Assembly: GCA_018449715.1 (NCBI GenBank)
Contig: JAAVVA010000006.1
Location: forward strand, 310,001 to 374,000
Direction: 5' to 3'
DNA: 64,000 nt
Source: Acidobacteriaceae bacterium dw_441
GTDB lineage: Bacteria; Acidobacteriota; Terriglobia; Terriglobales; Acidobacteriaceae
Positions 52,552-62,193 of the stretch are shown piece after piece. Numbering within the stretch: position 1 is the first letter of the stretch; every line of letters starts with the position of its first letter. The notes beneath the pieces are model-generated. The model worked only from the letters and a program-made list of their open reading frames with translations. It was not told the origin of the DNA and made no database searches. The translations under genes and the position numbers were made by a program.

Positions 52552-54762
52552 TTAGAGATCAATGGCGATTACTTCATGATCCAGGACACCGGCTATCTCG
52601 AGAGTGACCGCATCTCCGATTCTCCGCAGGGGTACGGTCTTTTTTGCGGTCAGGAGTTTTGCCTCTCTGGCGTTCTTCAGCTCCGGAAGCCGCAGCGTAA
52701 GAGTCTGGGCACCGATGGCGAAAAAGTCGCGGAAGGGGCCCTTCATCATCATGGGATTGGTGAGATTCACGATATGAACCACGACGGCATTCGTATTGCG
52801 CCAGGCTGTCATATCCACAAAGCCCGGCCCGCTGCACTCGACGGGGGCTATCTCATGCAGTGACCACTCTACGGTGTTGCGCATCAGGCGAAGGTGGTCG
52901 TGCGTAAGGGTCTCGTTGAAGGTGCGGTCTATGTCGAAGGGGAAGTAGACGACGCGTCCACCCTTTGGCAACTGACGAAGATAGAGCTGAGATTCGTGCG
53001 TGTCTTTTGTGCGCGGATAGACCTTCTCCATGGGGAGGTCGGGATAGCTGGGGATGAGTGTGAGTGGTACTTCGACGAAGTCGTGGGCTGTCGGTTCCAC
53101 CACGACACGAGAGGTACCGTTGATGATGCGCTCGGTGTCCTGAAAGTCAGCGAGGATGGGGGAGTGCGGCGTCCGGCTGAGTCCAAGCCGCAGATAGCTG
53201 TTCTGCATATGTGGCTCGCGTTTGCCGGTGAAGTGCGCGCCGAAGAGGTCCGCAAGAACGAAGTCTGCACGTGGAGAGCCATCTTCATTGAAGAGCCCGG
53301 TCTCGTGCGTGGCGATGATGCTGCCTCCGCTCTGGCAGAAGACTCGTAGCTGCTGAGCCTGCCGATCGCTCAGGCAGGCGATGTTCGGAAGGATGAGCGT
53401 GCGGAAGCGGTCGAGATTCTCAGGCGTCAACATCCGCTCGTGTACCATTTCGAACGGAATGCGCGACTCGGTGAGCATGCCGCACCAGCCAAGCGCGTAG
53501 TCCTCTACCTTGGCTTGTGCGTCTTTGCCTCCATAAAACCACGCCGTCGTTTGCGAATAGACGATTGCGACTCTTGCGATCGGTTGGTCGTAATCCAGGT
53601 AGCGTTGATTTTCTGCAGCCCAGCGATAGACGTCGGTCACGACCGGGAGCCAGCGGCGGTCGTTCAGCGTTGCGACAAACTTGCTCCACCAGGGACGCGT
53701 GCCATGAGCAATCTCTTCCAGAACCCAGATGCGGATCTCTGCCGGTTCCTGCACGCTGTCCTTCCAGCGGTAAGGTTCTTCCAGCCCGACTCCGAAGAGA
53801 CTGACATTCGGTTTGCTGCCGAGGGTGGCGCGGTACTCCTTCGCTGTCTTGCCGACGATCCATGGAGGCGTGGTTCCGTGACGTGCCTGGCGGTCGGCTA
53901 CGAGCATGGGCGCACGTTTGCTGAGCTCGATGGAATCCTGTGCGATCAGTGCGCCACTAGCGTTGTTGGGAATCATGGAAGAGTCTGGACGAATGGCGCG
54001 GAGGGTCTCGGTCCAAAGGTCAATGCACTCATAGAGCCGCTGCTGGCGCCAATGGAAGAACGCGCGATATACGGGGTCCTGGAGATTATCGGTCGAGGGG
54101 AGATCGAAGCCGGTGACAGCTTTGAAGTTTTTGCGGCATTGAGAACAAAAGCAATCGCCTGAGCCTGCCCAGCGATTTAGGAAGATTCCCTCCGGCTTGT
54201 AGCGTTGCATCACCTCGCGATGCACGGCCGTCATGAACTCGAAGTTGTAAGGACCAAGCGCGCAGGTTACCCACATCTCCGGCGAGGCCCAGTGGTGGCG
54301 TGGCTTGCCGTCGGACGCGCAGGCGATCCATTCTGGATGTGCCTGGGCAGCATCCTCGTAGGTCGCGTGAGGGTCGGTGCGCAGCAGCACAGACATGCCT
54401 AATCTGCGGCAGCCCTCGACCACTTCGCCAACGATATCTCGTTGGCCGAGCCATGCGCTTCGATGATGAAAGGGAACCTCGGTCGGATAGTAGGCGACGC
54501 ATCCGCCGGCCGAAAAGCAGATGCCATCGGACTGCGTCTTGCGAAAATAATCGAGCCAGAAATCAAGATCGAAGTTTGCCGCATCATCTTCGGCGAGTGT
54601 GAGTTGAGCCCAGCGTCTTGTCTTGCGAGCCCATATTTCCTCGGGTACAGCAGTAGTTGACTGGGCAAGGAGATCCGGTAGATGCGAGAGCACCGCTACC
54701 GATGCGCCCGCTGCAAGAAACTGTCTGCGCGTCAGGTCAAGTTTCGATGTCCGCGGCGGCAT
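52552..54762 (-). CDS. Tat-exported beta-galactosidase-trimerisation-like protein
   Basis: A 736-residue protein with Tat signal LTRRQFLAAGASVAVLSHLPDLLAQ. The middle and C-terminal parts match GH42-like proteins: a TIM-barrel-like portion (YNFEFMTAVHREVMQRYKPEGIFLNRWAGSGDC), then a class-I amidotransferase-like domain of the beta-galactosidase trimerisation type (RTLILPNIACLSDRQAQQLRVFCQSGGSIIATHETGLF). ATG at 54762 puts the RR motif at residue 12; the frame from 54852 would bury it. Whether it is catalytically active cannot be judged; the barrel contains CFCSQC metal-type cysteines (about residue 225). Convergent with nothing; the amidohydrolase is divergent at 55042. Confidence 0.82.
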   Translation of the reverse strand: MPPRTSKLDLTRRQFLAAGASVAVLSHLPDLLAQSTTAVPEEIWARKTRRWAQLTLAEDDAANFDLDFWLDYFRKTQSDGICFSAGGCVAYYPTEVPFHHRSAWLGQRDIVGEVVEGCRRLGMSVLLRTDPHATYEDAAQAHPEWIACASDGKPRHHWASPEMWVTCALGPYNFEFMTAVHREVMQRYKPEGIFLNRWAGSGDCFCSQCRKNFKAVTGFDLPSTDNLQDPVYRAFFHWRQQRLYECIDLWTETLRAIRPDSSMIPNNASGALIAQDSIELSKRAPMLVADRQARHGTTPPWIVGKTAKEYRATLGSKPNVSLFGVGLEEPYRWKDSVQEPAEIRIWVLEEIAHGTRPWWSKFVATLNDRRWLPVVTDVYRWAAENQRYLDYDQPIARVAIVYSQTTAWFYGGKDAQAKVEDYALGWCGMLTESRIPFEMVHERMLTPENLDRFRTLILPNIACLSDRQAQQLRVFCQSGGSIIATHETGLFNEDGSPRADFVLADLFGAHFTGKREPHMQNSYLRLGLSRTPHSPILADFQDTERIINGTSRVVVEPTAHDFVEVPLTLIPSYPDLPMEKVYPRTKDTHESQLYLRQLPKGGRVVYFPFDIDRTFNETLTHDHLRLMRNTVEWSLHEIAPVECSGPGFVDMTAWRNTNAVVVHIVNLTNPMMMKGPFRDFFAIGAQTLTLRLPELKNAREAKLLTAKKTVPLRRIGDAVTLEIAGVLDHEVIAIDL

Positions 54763-55041
54763 CGAGGTATTTTGAGAAAAGATAGGCTCCTCCAGGCACA
54801 GTGCTTTCGTGCGTAATTCGACTCGTACGCTGCAAAGGCGCGAGGCCAACATGCTAATCCCAAAAACGTCGCATCAGCAAAACGCAGTCCTGGCGGAGAG
54901 GATTTATGGAGGGTTGTATAGACCGGTTCCTGATTTCTTTTGAACGTTTAGGACAATGTAACTATTATCCTCTGCACATCCCAAACTAATAATTCAGTAG
55001 ATAGATTGATCCAACTACAACTGAAAGTTCAGGTGAACTGA

Positions 55042-56376
55042 ATGGCCCGAAGTTTTTTTGCAAGGAATGCCCTCATTATCGCTGTTCTTATAGCTTCTCC
55101 TAGTCTCTTCGCCCAGGAATATGACCTGCTTCTCAAGGGAGGACACGTGATCGATTCCAAAAATAACATCGATAGTGTTCTCGACGTGGCGATTAAAGAT
55201 GGTCTTATCGCGAAGGTCGCGGCGAATATTTCCGCCGAATCTGCGGTCAAGACGATCTCTTTGAATGGAAACTACGTCACTCCAGGATTGATTGATATTC
55301 ACACCCATAGCTGGGTCGATCAGCCTCATATGCTTGAGCATGGCGTTTTTCCTGACGATTTCACCTTCAGGAACGGTATTACTACGGTTGTCGATGCCGG
55401 ATCTTCCGGATGGCGCACTTTTCCTGAGTTCAAGGAACACATTATTGACCATGCAAAGACGCGGGTACTGGCGATGCTGAATATTGTGGGATCCGGCATG
55501 ATTGGCGGAACTGCGGAACAGAACCTCAGCGACATGGAGGCGGAACCAACTGCAGCGATGGTGCTGAAGTATCCGGATCTCATCGTCGGCATCAAGAGCG
55601 CTCATTTCAATGGTCCTGAATGGTTACCCTATGAGCAGTCCGTCAAGGCAGGAACTATCGCCCATGTTCCGGTCATGATCGACTATGGCGCACGCAGAAT
55701 AGAACGTCCGCTTTCTGAGTTGCTGGAACGAGTGTTGCGCCCCGGTGATATCTATACGCATATGTACTCCGGCCATCGTGGCGAGCAGGATAGTCAGACG
55801 GGCGGTCCGGGCAAGGGAATGCGGGAGGGACGGGCGCGGGGAGTGATCTTCGATGTCGGCAATGGAAGTGGCAGCTTCTCGTGGGCAGTCGCTGTTCCGC
55901 TGGTCAAGGCTGGTTTTCTGCCTGATTCCATCTCCACGGACTTGCACGTTCATAGCATGAATAACGACATGAAGGATCTGTTGAACGTCGGCGATAAATT
56001 TCTTGCTCTCGGTATCCCTCTCAGGGAGGTCGTCGCGGATATGACCTGGCATCCCGCACGCGAGATTCAACGTCCGCAACTGGGAAATCTCTCAGTTGGT
56101 TCTCCGGCCGATGTCGCTGTACTTAGCGTTCAGCATGGTGATTTCGGTTTTCAGGATATGTACAACACGATCTATGTTGGACATGATCGCATGATTTGCA
56201 GTCTGACCGTGAAGGGTGGAAAGGTAGTATACGATCTCGATGGAATTACAGGAGATGCATGGGACAGTCCTCCAAGCAGTGCCAGCCGCCAAGCGAAGCG
56301 TTGGACCACGCTGACGAGCGAACGTGGGTTTGGCACAGCGAGACCAACTCATCAAAATAAGGCTGTACAGCACTAA
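55042..56376 (+). CDS. Exported amidohydrolase/deacetylase-family metallohydrolase
   Basis: A 444-residue amidohydrolase. The signal peptide ARNALIIAVLIASPSLFAQ suggests a periplasmic enzyme, unusual for this fold. Metal ligands follow the type: GLIDIHTHSW near residue 90 (HxH), a lysine in IVGIKSAH near residue 180, then THMYSGH and a late aspartate region. The C-terminal part has the usual small beta-domain (GSPADVAVLSVQHG). Relatives include D-aminoacylase and N-acetylglucosamine deacetylase-like proteins. The TonB receptor 295 bases downstream could supply the amide substrate. Confidence 0.87.
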   Translation: MARSFFARNALIIAVLIASPSLFAQEYDLLLKGGHVIDSKNNIDSVLDVAIKDGLIAKVAANISAESAVKTISLNGNYVTPGLIDIHTHSWVDQPHMLEHGVFPDDFTFRNGITTVVDAGSSGWRTFPEFKEHIIDHAKTRVLAMLNIVGSGMIGGTAEQNLSDMEAEPTAAMVLKYPDLIVGIKSAHFNGPEWLPYEQSVKAGTIAHVPVMIDYGARRIERPLSELLERVLRPGDIYTHMYSGHRGEQDSQTGGPGKGMREGRARGVIFDVGNGSGSFSWAVAVPLVKAGFLPDSISTDLHVHSMNNDMKDLLNVGDKFLALGIPLREVVADMTWHPAREIQRPQLGNLSVGSPADVAVLSVQHGDFGFQDMYNTIYVGHDRMICSLTVKGGKVVYDLDGITGDAWDSPPSSASRQAKRWTTLTSERGFGTARPTHQNKAVQH

Positions 56377-56440
56377 GTTAGCTTATTGCAATACTTAAGT
56401 CCCAGAGGTCAGCTTATAAAGCGACCTACTGGTGACAATA

Positions 56441-56483
56441 ATTTGTATAGACATCTAGTTGTCAGGTGTTTTGTATAGGCAAT
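56441..56483. promoter_or_regulatory. Direct operator-like repeats before the TonB receptor
   Basis: ATTTGTATAGACAT (56441-56454) and TTTTGTATAGGCAA (56469-56482) share TTTGTATAGRCA with a 28-base spacing. The T-GTATAGACA core resembles GntR/HutC operators (for example NagR-type sites). They lie 190-230 bases upstream of the receptor start at 56671. No GntR gene is in the window. Confidence 0.5.
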
Positions 56484-56670
56484 TTGCCCTGTGGTAATGC
56501 AGGTTTGCTGACCCATGACTTCTTTTTTTAAATCCTGTTAAATTCTCCAATCTACCAAGCAAGGGTGCCGTCCAACTCAGAGCCTTCCTACGCGAAATCG
56601 AAGGAACTGCATTCGACTATTCGCAGGCAAGTCTCTGAACAAAATGCTTCGGTCGACAGGAGTGCCATAC

Positions 56671-59600
56671 ATGAAAAAGCTTCTTGTCCTCGCCGTACTT
56701 CTTTTGGGTCATATCGGGTATGCGCAGGTCGCAAATAATACATCGCTCGTTGGAACCGTCACGGATCAGGCCGGTAACGTAGTAGCCGGTGCGAAGGTGG
56801 TCGGAACAAACGTCGATACTAAAGTTGAATATCCTGCCACGACAAACCAAGAAGGATATTACTCCATCACTTTTATCAACCCAGGGACGTATGACATCTC
56901 TGTAGAGCAGTCTGGCTTTAGCAAGATCATTACCAAGGGCGTCATTGTTCCGATCAACATGGCTGTTCGTACAGACGTTGTTCTGCGCGTCGGATCGACC
57001 AGTTCGGAGGTCAGCATCTCAGCAGAGAATCCTCCGCTTTCGACTGACGACGCTCTGCTCGGTGAAACGATCGAATCGCAACGAGTTCACGATCTTCCGC
57101 TAAACGGTCGTAATGCGATCAACCTGGCGGCGACGACCTCGAACATCACGATCGGAGGAAACACACTGACCGGTAATCCTCCAGGCAACACGGCCAGCGG
57201 ATCGGGAACGCGTGGCGTGAACAACAGCATTTCGCTCGATGGTATCTCGATCGTGAACAATCTGATCACGACCGCTACTCTGTCGCCGAATCCTGATGCA
57301 CTTGATTCCGTGCAGACGCAGAACGGAAACTATACGGCGCAGTATGGTGATTACATCGGCGTTCATATCAACATGGTTACGAAGACCGGTGGCAATAAGT
57401 TCCACGGCACGGCCTACGATTACCTGCAGAACGACATCTTCAATTCGTATACCTTCGGCTCGGATAGAACGAAGCCCAAGAGTCAGGTTCGCTATAACCT
57501 CTTTGGTGGGGTTCTCAGCGGTCCAGTTATTATTCCGCATCTCTACAACGGACCTGATAAGACCTTCTTCACAGCGTCTTATGAAGGACTGCGGCAATCG
57601 AATGCTTCCCTGTCGACAGGAACGGTTCTGACAAACCGTATGCGTTCTCTGGATTTCAGCGACCTGATTAATACCAGTGATCCAACGAAATCCATACTTC
57701 TGAAAGATCCTGCAACAGGGCAGACTATTCCAAATAATCGATTCGACCAGGCGGGCTACCAGATCAATCCTATTTCGGCAGCTCTTCTGAGTTACATTCC
57801 CCTGCCCACCAACTCTGGTACGGTCAACAATTTTGTTGGCAATGTTCCGAATGTTGTCAACGCGAACAACACGCTCGACCGCGTTGATCACACCATTGGC
57901 GATAACATCCGTCTTTTTGGACGCTTCGCATGGACGAAGACTTTCAACATTGGCGGAGCTATCGTACCGACCAGTAATAGCTATACCCCGACGATGAACC
58001 GGAATGCGGCTGCAGGCTACACGCACATCATCACACCAAACCTGGTGAATGATCTTCGTGGTGGCTTCAACATTCTGACCACACAGAACCTGAATTACTT
58101 CTCTTACAACAACATTCAAGGTGCGGGGTCGGCTCTTGGGATCCCCGGATTCAATGCAGATGTCGTCAATAACAATCCTGGTCTTCCGACAATTAACATC
58201 ACTAACTACCAGGGATTAGGCAGCGACGGAACCAACTGGTATCAGGATGATCGCACCTTGACCATCTATGATCAGATCAGCTACACGCACGGCAAGCATA
58301 ACCTGATGGCTGGCATCAGTTTCCGCAAGCTTACCTTGGGACGTGCATCTACCAATGGCGCTCGCGGAACCTTCACCTTCAATGGTCAGTACACTGGTGA
58401 CGCGGCAGCGGATTTTCTCCTCTCTGCTGTTCAGGCCGACACCACTCCTTACTTCCAGGTAAAAGTCGGGGTAGGACAGTGGCGCGATGGTTTCTTTGTG
58501 CAGGATAACTGGCAGGTTACTCCGAAACTTACACTGCAGTATGGTGTGCGTTACGAGCTTCCGCAGGTGGCCTACAGCCTGAATGGAGTCGGCCGCAAGC
58601 TGACTCAGGATCAGATCGCTCTCTATCCCCAGCAGGGTGGTACCAACGCGCAAAACGCAACAAGCTATCCGGGTTACAAGTACAGCAACCCGAGCCACGA
58701 TAATATTGCGCCTCGTCTTGGCTTTGCCTATCGCGCGACTGATAGGACTGTTATTCGTGGTGGTGGTGGTGTCTACTATAACGCGGTTCAGCTCAATGCC
58801 TTCACACTTACAAATCAGAACTATCCGTATTCCTCGTCTACAGGTTTCTCAGGAAAAAAGGCCGGATCCGGACCTCCTGATGTAACCTTCCAGACACCGA
58901 CTCCAGGAGCTGGGAGCACTTCTCCTGTTGGTGGAACGCTGGGAAGCTATGTCACAGCGATCACGCAAAACTGGGATCTTCCTTCAGAGCGTATGTACCA
59001 GTGGAACGTCGATGTCGGCCAGGAGATGTGGCACGACGCGGGTTTTGAATTGCAGTACATCGGATCGAGGAGCGTCCACCTGAACGAAAGCTGGTATTCG
59101 AACCAGCCGGAAGCTCCGGGGGCCAATGCTCCGGCGAGCCGCTACTCTACTTCGACTGCCGTTATCAATGCCAACCGTCCCAATCAGTACTGGGGACAAA
59201 TCCGCACGATTCAGAATGATGGTTTCGCTACTTATCATGGACTGACGGCGATCTTGAGACAGCGCATGTCGCATGGTCTCTCGATGACCGCCAGCTATAC
59301 GTGGTCGCATAACCTCGATACTTCAAATGATGCCAACTCCAGCGGAAGCGCGATGTGGCAGGGACATCTGCGGCTTGACTACGGCAATGCGAGCAATGAT
59401 ATCCGTCATCGCTTCGTTGCTACAGCAACCTATGCTCTTCCATCCTTCAGCAACAGTGGCTTCTGGGTTCGTCAGAGCCTCGGTGGTTGGCAGCTGAACG
59501 GAATCTGGGATATGCGCAGCGGTATCCCCTTCAATGTCACCTCTTCAGGCGATCGCGTGTATGTTGGAACGCCCGGAAGCGCACAGCGCCCGAACTTTGT

Positions 59601-60006
59601 TCACACCGGAAGCAATACCTGCAACAAGGCCTTCATTCTAAAGTACGGAAGCACCAGGAGCTGCATCGATACGACCGCTTATGCATTGCCCCCTCAAGGC
59701 GTGTATGGCAATCTGCATCGTAACGATCAGCATGGTCCTAACCAGCTTGCGCAGAACAGTCTCTCACTCTTCAAGAACTTTAAGATATGGGAGGATGTCG
59801 CGTTCCAGTTCCGCGCGGAGGCTTTCAACTTCCTGAACCACGGCAATGCTGGTGCTGCGAGCAACCCGATACCAAACACGACGCTGTCGAACAATACGTT
59901 GAGTAATCCTAATGATCCAACAAGCTTCACAGTTCCCACCGCTTTTGGAACGATGACTGGTTCTGGACAACGTATCTTCCAGTTTGCCGGCAAGATCAAC
60001 TTCTAA
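56671..60006 (+). CDS. TonB-dependent receptor, Oar-like
   Basis: A 1111-residue outer membrane receptor. MKKLLVLAVLLLGHIGYAQ is the signal peptide. The carboxypeptidase-regulatory domain is GTVTDQAGNVVAGAKVVGTNV, the plug contains DLPLNGRNAINLAATTSN, and the barrel ends IFQFAGKINF. AGGAG precedes the ATG at 56671; the in-frame ATG at 56644 gives an unlikely longer N-terminus. It follows the periplasmic amidohydrolase by 294 bases and ends in a very strong terminator (60023). Together with that enzyme it may serve N-acyl compounds. Substrate unproven. Confidence 0.93.
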   Translation: MKKLLVLAVLLLGHIGYAQVANNTSLVGTVTDQAGNVVAGAKVVGTNVDTKVEYPATTNQEGYYSITFINPGTYDISVEQSGFSKIITKGVIVPINMAVRTDVVLRVGSTSSEVSISAENPPLSTDDALLGETIESQRVHDLPLNGRNAINLAATTSNITIGGNTLTGNPPGNTASGSGTRGVNNSISLDGISIVNNLITTATLSPNPDALDSVQTQNGNYTAQYGDYIGVHINMVTKTGGNKFHGTAYDYLQNDIFNSYTFGSDRTKPKSQVRYNLFGGVLSGPVIIPHLYNGPDKTFFTASYEGLRQSNASLSTGTVLTNRMRSLDFSDLINTSDPTKSILLKDPATGQTIPNNRFDQAGYQINPISAALLSYIPLPTNSGTVNNFVGNVPNVVNANNTLDRVDHTIGDNIRLFGRFAWTKTFNIGGAIVPTSNSYTPTMNRNAAAGYTHIITPNLVNDLRGGFNILTTQNLNYFSYNNIQGAGSALGIPGFNADVVNNNPGLPTINITNYQGLGSDGTNWYQDDRTLTIYDQISYTHGKHNLMAGISFRKLTLGRASTNGARGTFTFNGQYTGDAAADFLLSAVQADTTPYFQVKVGVGQWRDGFFVQDNWQVTPKLTLQYGVRYELPQVAYSLNGVGRKLTQDQIALYPQQGGTNAQNATSYPGYKYSNPSHDNIAPRLGFAYRATDRTVIRGGGGVYYNAVQLNAFTLTNQNYPYSSSTGFSGKKAGSGPPDVTFQTPTPGAGSTSPVGGTLGSYVTAITQNWDLPSERMYQWNVDVGQEMWHDAGFELQYIGSRSVHLNESWYSNQPEAPGANAPASRYSTSTAVINANRPNQYWGQIRTIQNDGFATYHGLTAILRQRMSHGLSMTASYTWSHNLDTSNDANSSGSAMWQGHLRLDYGNASNDIRHRFVATATYALPSFSNSGFWVRQSLGGWQLNGIWDMRSGIPFNVTSSGDRVYVGTPGSAQRPNFVHTGSNTCNKAFILKYGSTRSCIDTTAYALPPQGVYGNLHRNDQHGPNQLAQNSLSLFKNFKIWEDVAFQFRAEAFNFLNHGNAGAASNPIPNTTLSNNTLSNPNDPTSFTVPTAFGTMTGSGQRIFQFAGKINF

Positions 60007-60022
60007 TTCCATCAACAACCTT

Positions 60023-60060
60023 GCGCCGACGGCAGATTCCTGCCGTCGGCGCTTTTCTTT
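60023..60060 (+). terminator. Strong terminator after the TonB receptor
   Basis: GCGCCGACGGCAG-ATTC-CTGCCGTCGGCGC followed by TTTTCTTT: a 13-bp perfect stem and a U-rich tail, 16 bases after the stop codon. Confidence 0.95.
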
Positions 60061-60086
60061 GGCTGAGAAGAAGGGATGATTTCTAA

Positions 60087-60551
60087 GTGGAGCGTATATG
60101 GAATGGACAGGATCCAGCTTCAGGCGTTCTTACCGATGAAGAGATTGTCCAATTACTGTCAGAACTTCCCGGTCACGCAAAGGCTATGGCAGTCCTGGCA
60201 GCTGCCACAGGACTCAGACGCGGGGAGATGGTGGGGCTGAAATGGGAAGACGTGGACTTCTCTGAAGGACTCATCCATATCCGACGCTCTTTAGTGGACA
60301 TGGTGGCAGGAGAACCGAAAACCAAAGGTTCAAAGAAACCTGTACCAATGGAACCTGCCCTTGCTCACTGCCTCAGCCAGTGGAAGGAACAGGCCAAGTT
60401 CACCAAACAGGAAGACTGGGTATTCGCCAGTCCCTTTCATGTTGGGAAGACTCCGTACTGGCCAAGTACAGTTCTGGACAAGATCAAGACACCAGCAGAA
60501 TTTCCATCGAAATATTTCAAGCTCATCGGCGTTGTTGTTGCCCATGATTGA
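60087..60551 (+). pseudogene. Truncated tyrosine recombinase remnant
   Basis: The frame from GTG at 60087 encodes only the middle of an integrase catalytic domain: LTDEEIVQLLSELPGHAKAMAVLAAATGLRRGEMVGLKWEDVDF (catalytic R44) and the KTKGSKKPVPME stretch (K78), then WVFASPFHVGKTPYWPSTVLDKI. It ends before the H-x-x-R box, the later His and the Tyr, so it cannot be active, and the N-terminal domain is missing as well. It is a remnant of a mobile element unrelated to the tRNA-Asp island. Sequence beyond 60530 does not return to integrase. Confidence 0.85.
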
Positions 60552-60667
60552 GTCAACTACACGTCTTAACCAGGGGTTGGCCGTTAGAGCCTGATGTTGG
60601 AGTTCTTTCCTTTGATCTATCTCTATTCCCAGCAGAAAGGTGTCGACTCTAGTTCATTCACCCCTAG

Positions 60668-62188
60668 TTATTCATATCCTAAGGAAGTCATTGGGGTAAC
60701 TCTCGAGGCTTGCCTGGCAGGATAGTAGCCGAACAAGATGCCGATCCCCGCAGATATGCCAAAAGACACGGCAATCGCCCAGAATGAAACATTCGTGGAC
60801 CACGCTACCATTCTTGTAATTAGCTCCGAAATAGTCAGCCCCAGCAAAATCCCGAGTCCTCCACCAAATAGGCTTAGCGTCACTGCTTCCATCAGAAACT
60901 GCAACATGACCTCGTCGGAGCGTGCGCCAACGGCTCTACGAATTCCAATCTCCCTGGTTCGTTCTGTGACAGACAAGAGCATCACATTCATGATGCCGAT
61001 GCCCCCAACAATCAGCGAGACAGAGGCAATGCTCGCCAGCAGAGCGGTCATTGTGCGACTCGCACGGTCCAACGTCTTACCAAGCTGCTCCAGTGTCACC
61101 TGGTCGAGGTTCGTGACGTTGCTGGAGATAGCGCGAGCTACGTCGGTTCGCATTCCCCCTTTGGCCAGTGTTTTCTTTGCCTGGCTGGTAACTACAAAAT
61201 CGTCTGGTTCTCTATAACTCAACCCATGACGTTGCCGCAGCAACTCCCTTATCGTCTTGGTAACACCGGTCACGTCCCCCGTGGAGACAGTCGAAATCGT
61301 TACCGTGCCCAGTCCAAGCTTTTGCAGTAGCGCCTTTCCGGTTGTCACTGGGATATAAACCGCATCGAACTGATCGTCTCCCTCCGCACTCGGAACCATC
61401 CAACTACCAGTCCCCACCAAGCCAATAATGCTGAAGTCATCACCCCGTATCGTGAGGTGTTCGCCTACCGGGTTCGCTTCCCCGAAGAGTTTCTGTGCGA
61501 CTACGCTGCCAAGCACCACAACTTTGGCAGACTCCGAAATCTCTGACTTGTTGAAGTTCCGTCCCTTCTTGAAGACCCATGCTCGGCGAATTACAGGCAG
61601 GTCCCTACCTTCTCCATGAAGGCGGGTAAACCACGTTTTATCTCCAACGTTAAGGGTCACATTATCCGCGACACCGGGAGAGACTGCCTGGACTCCCTTT
61701 AGATGCGAGATAGCGTCGGCATCCTCTAAACTCAGTTTGTCCGATGCACCTCTTCCAGCCGCGTTCTCGCCGCTCTCCGCAAGGTGATTCAACGGATTGT
61801 TCGACGGCTGCCAGACACGCAGCAGTTTTGCGGAACGTCGCGTATCCCAGTCAGCATATTGCAATCGTGTGCCGTGCCCTTTGGGTATGTATGCCGCCAT
61901 CGCGGGCTCACCATCGGTTAACGAACCTGGCTCTTCAGACTCACCCGCACTCGTCCACTGCTGCTTTGCTTTAAAATTGCCGGCCGTAACCACAATTACA
62001 TTCATACCGGCTGCACGGACCTGATCCTGAATGGCAGACTGAGCACCTTTGCCAAGCGCAATCATGGTTAGCACCGTCGCCACACCGATCGTCATGCCCG
62101 TGATCGTCAACACCGTGCGCAGCCGGTTTCGCTTCAGACAACGCCAGCCAATCGACGCACTTTTGGAGACTGCAAAGAAGTTAGCCAT
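60668..62188 (-). CDS. ABC transporter permease, MacB/FtsX type
   Basis: A 506-residue permease. An N-terminal helix precedes a periplasmic MacB_PCD-like core (about residues 40-310), then three further helices near the end (LIVGGIGIMNVMLLSVTERTREIGIRRAVGARSDEVMLQFLMEAVTLSLFGGGLGILLGL). That C-terminal signature is the FtsX domain shared by MacB and LolCE-type proteins. It contains a central segment (NLDQVTLEQLGKTLDRASRTMTALLASIASVSLI) nearly repeated in the partial gene at the right end. It is 5 bases after the next permease gene, so these are cotranscribed. Substrate unknown. Confidence 0.9.
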   Translation of the reverse strand: MANFFAVSKSASIGWRCLKRNRLRTVLTITGMTIGVATVLTMIALGKGAQSAIQDQVRAAGMNVIVVTAGNFKAKQQWTSAGESEEPGSLTDGEPAMAAYIPKGHGTRLQYADWDTRRSAKLLRVWQPSNNPLNHLAESGENAAGRGASDKLSLEDADAISHLKGVQAVSPGVADNVTLNVGDKTWFTRLHGEGRDLPVIRRAWVFKKGRNFNKSEISESAKVVVLGSVVAQKLFGEANPVGEHLTIRGDDFSIIGLVGTGSWMVPSAEGDDQFDAVYIPVTTGKALLQKLGLGTVTISTVSTGDVTGVTKTIRELLRQRHGLSYREPDDFVVTSQAKKTLAKGGMRTDVARAISSNVTNLDQVTLEQLGKTLDRASRTMTALLASIASVSLIVGGIGIMNVMLLSVTERTREIGIRRAVGARSDEVMLQFLMEAVTLSLFGGGLGILLGLTISELITRMVAWSTNVSFWAIAVSFGISAGIGILFGYYPARQASRVTPMTSLGYE

Positions 62189-62193
62189 ATCTT

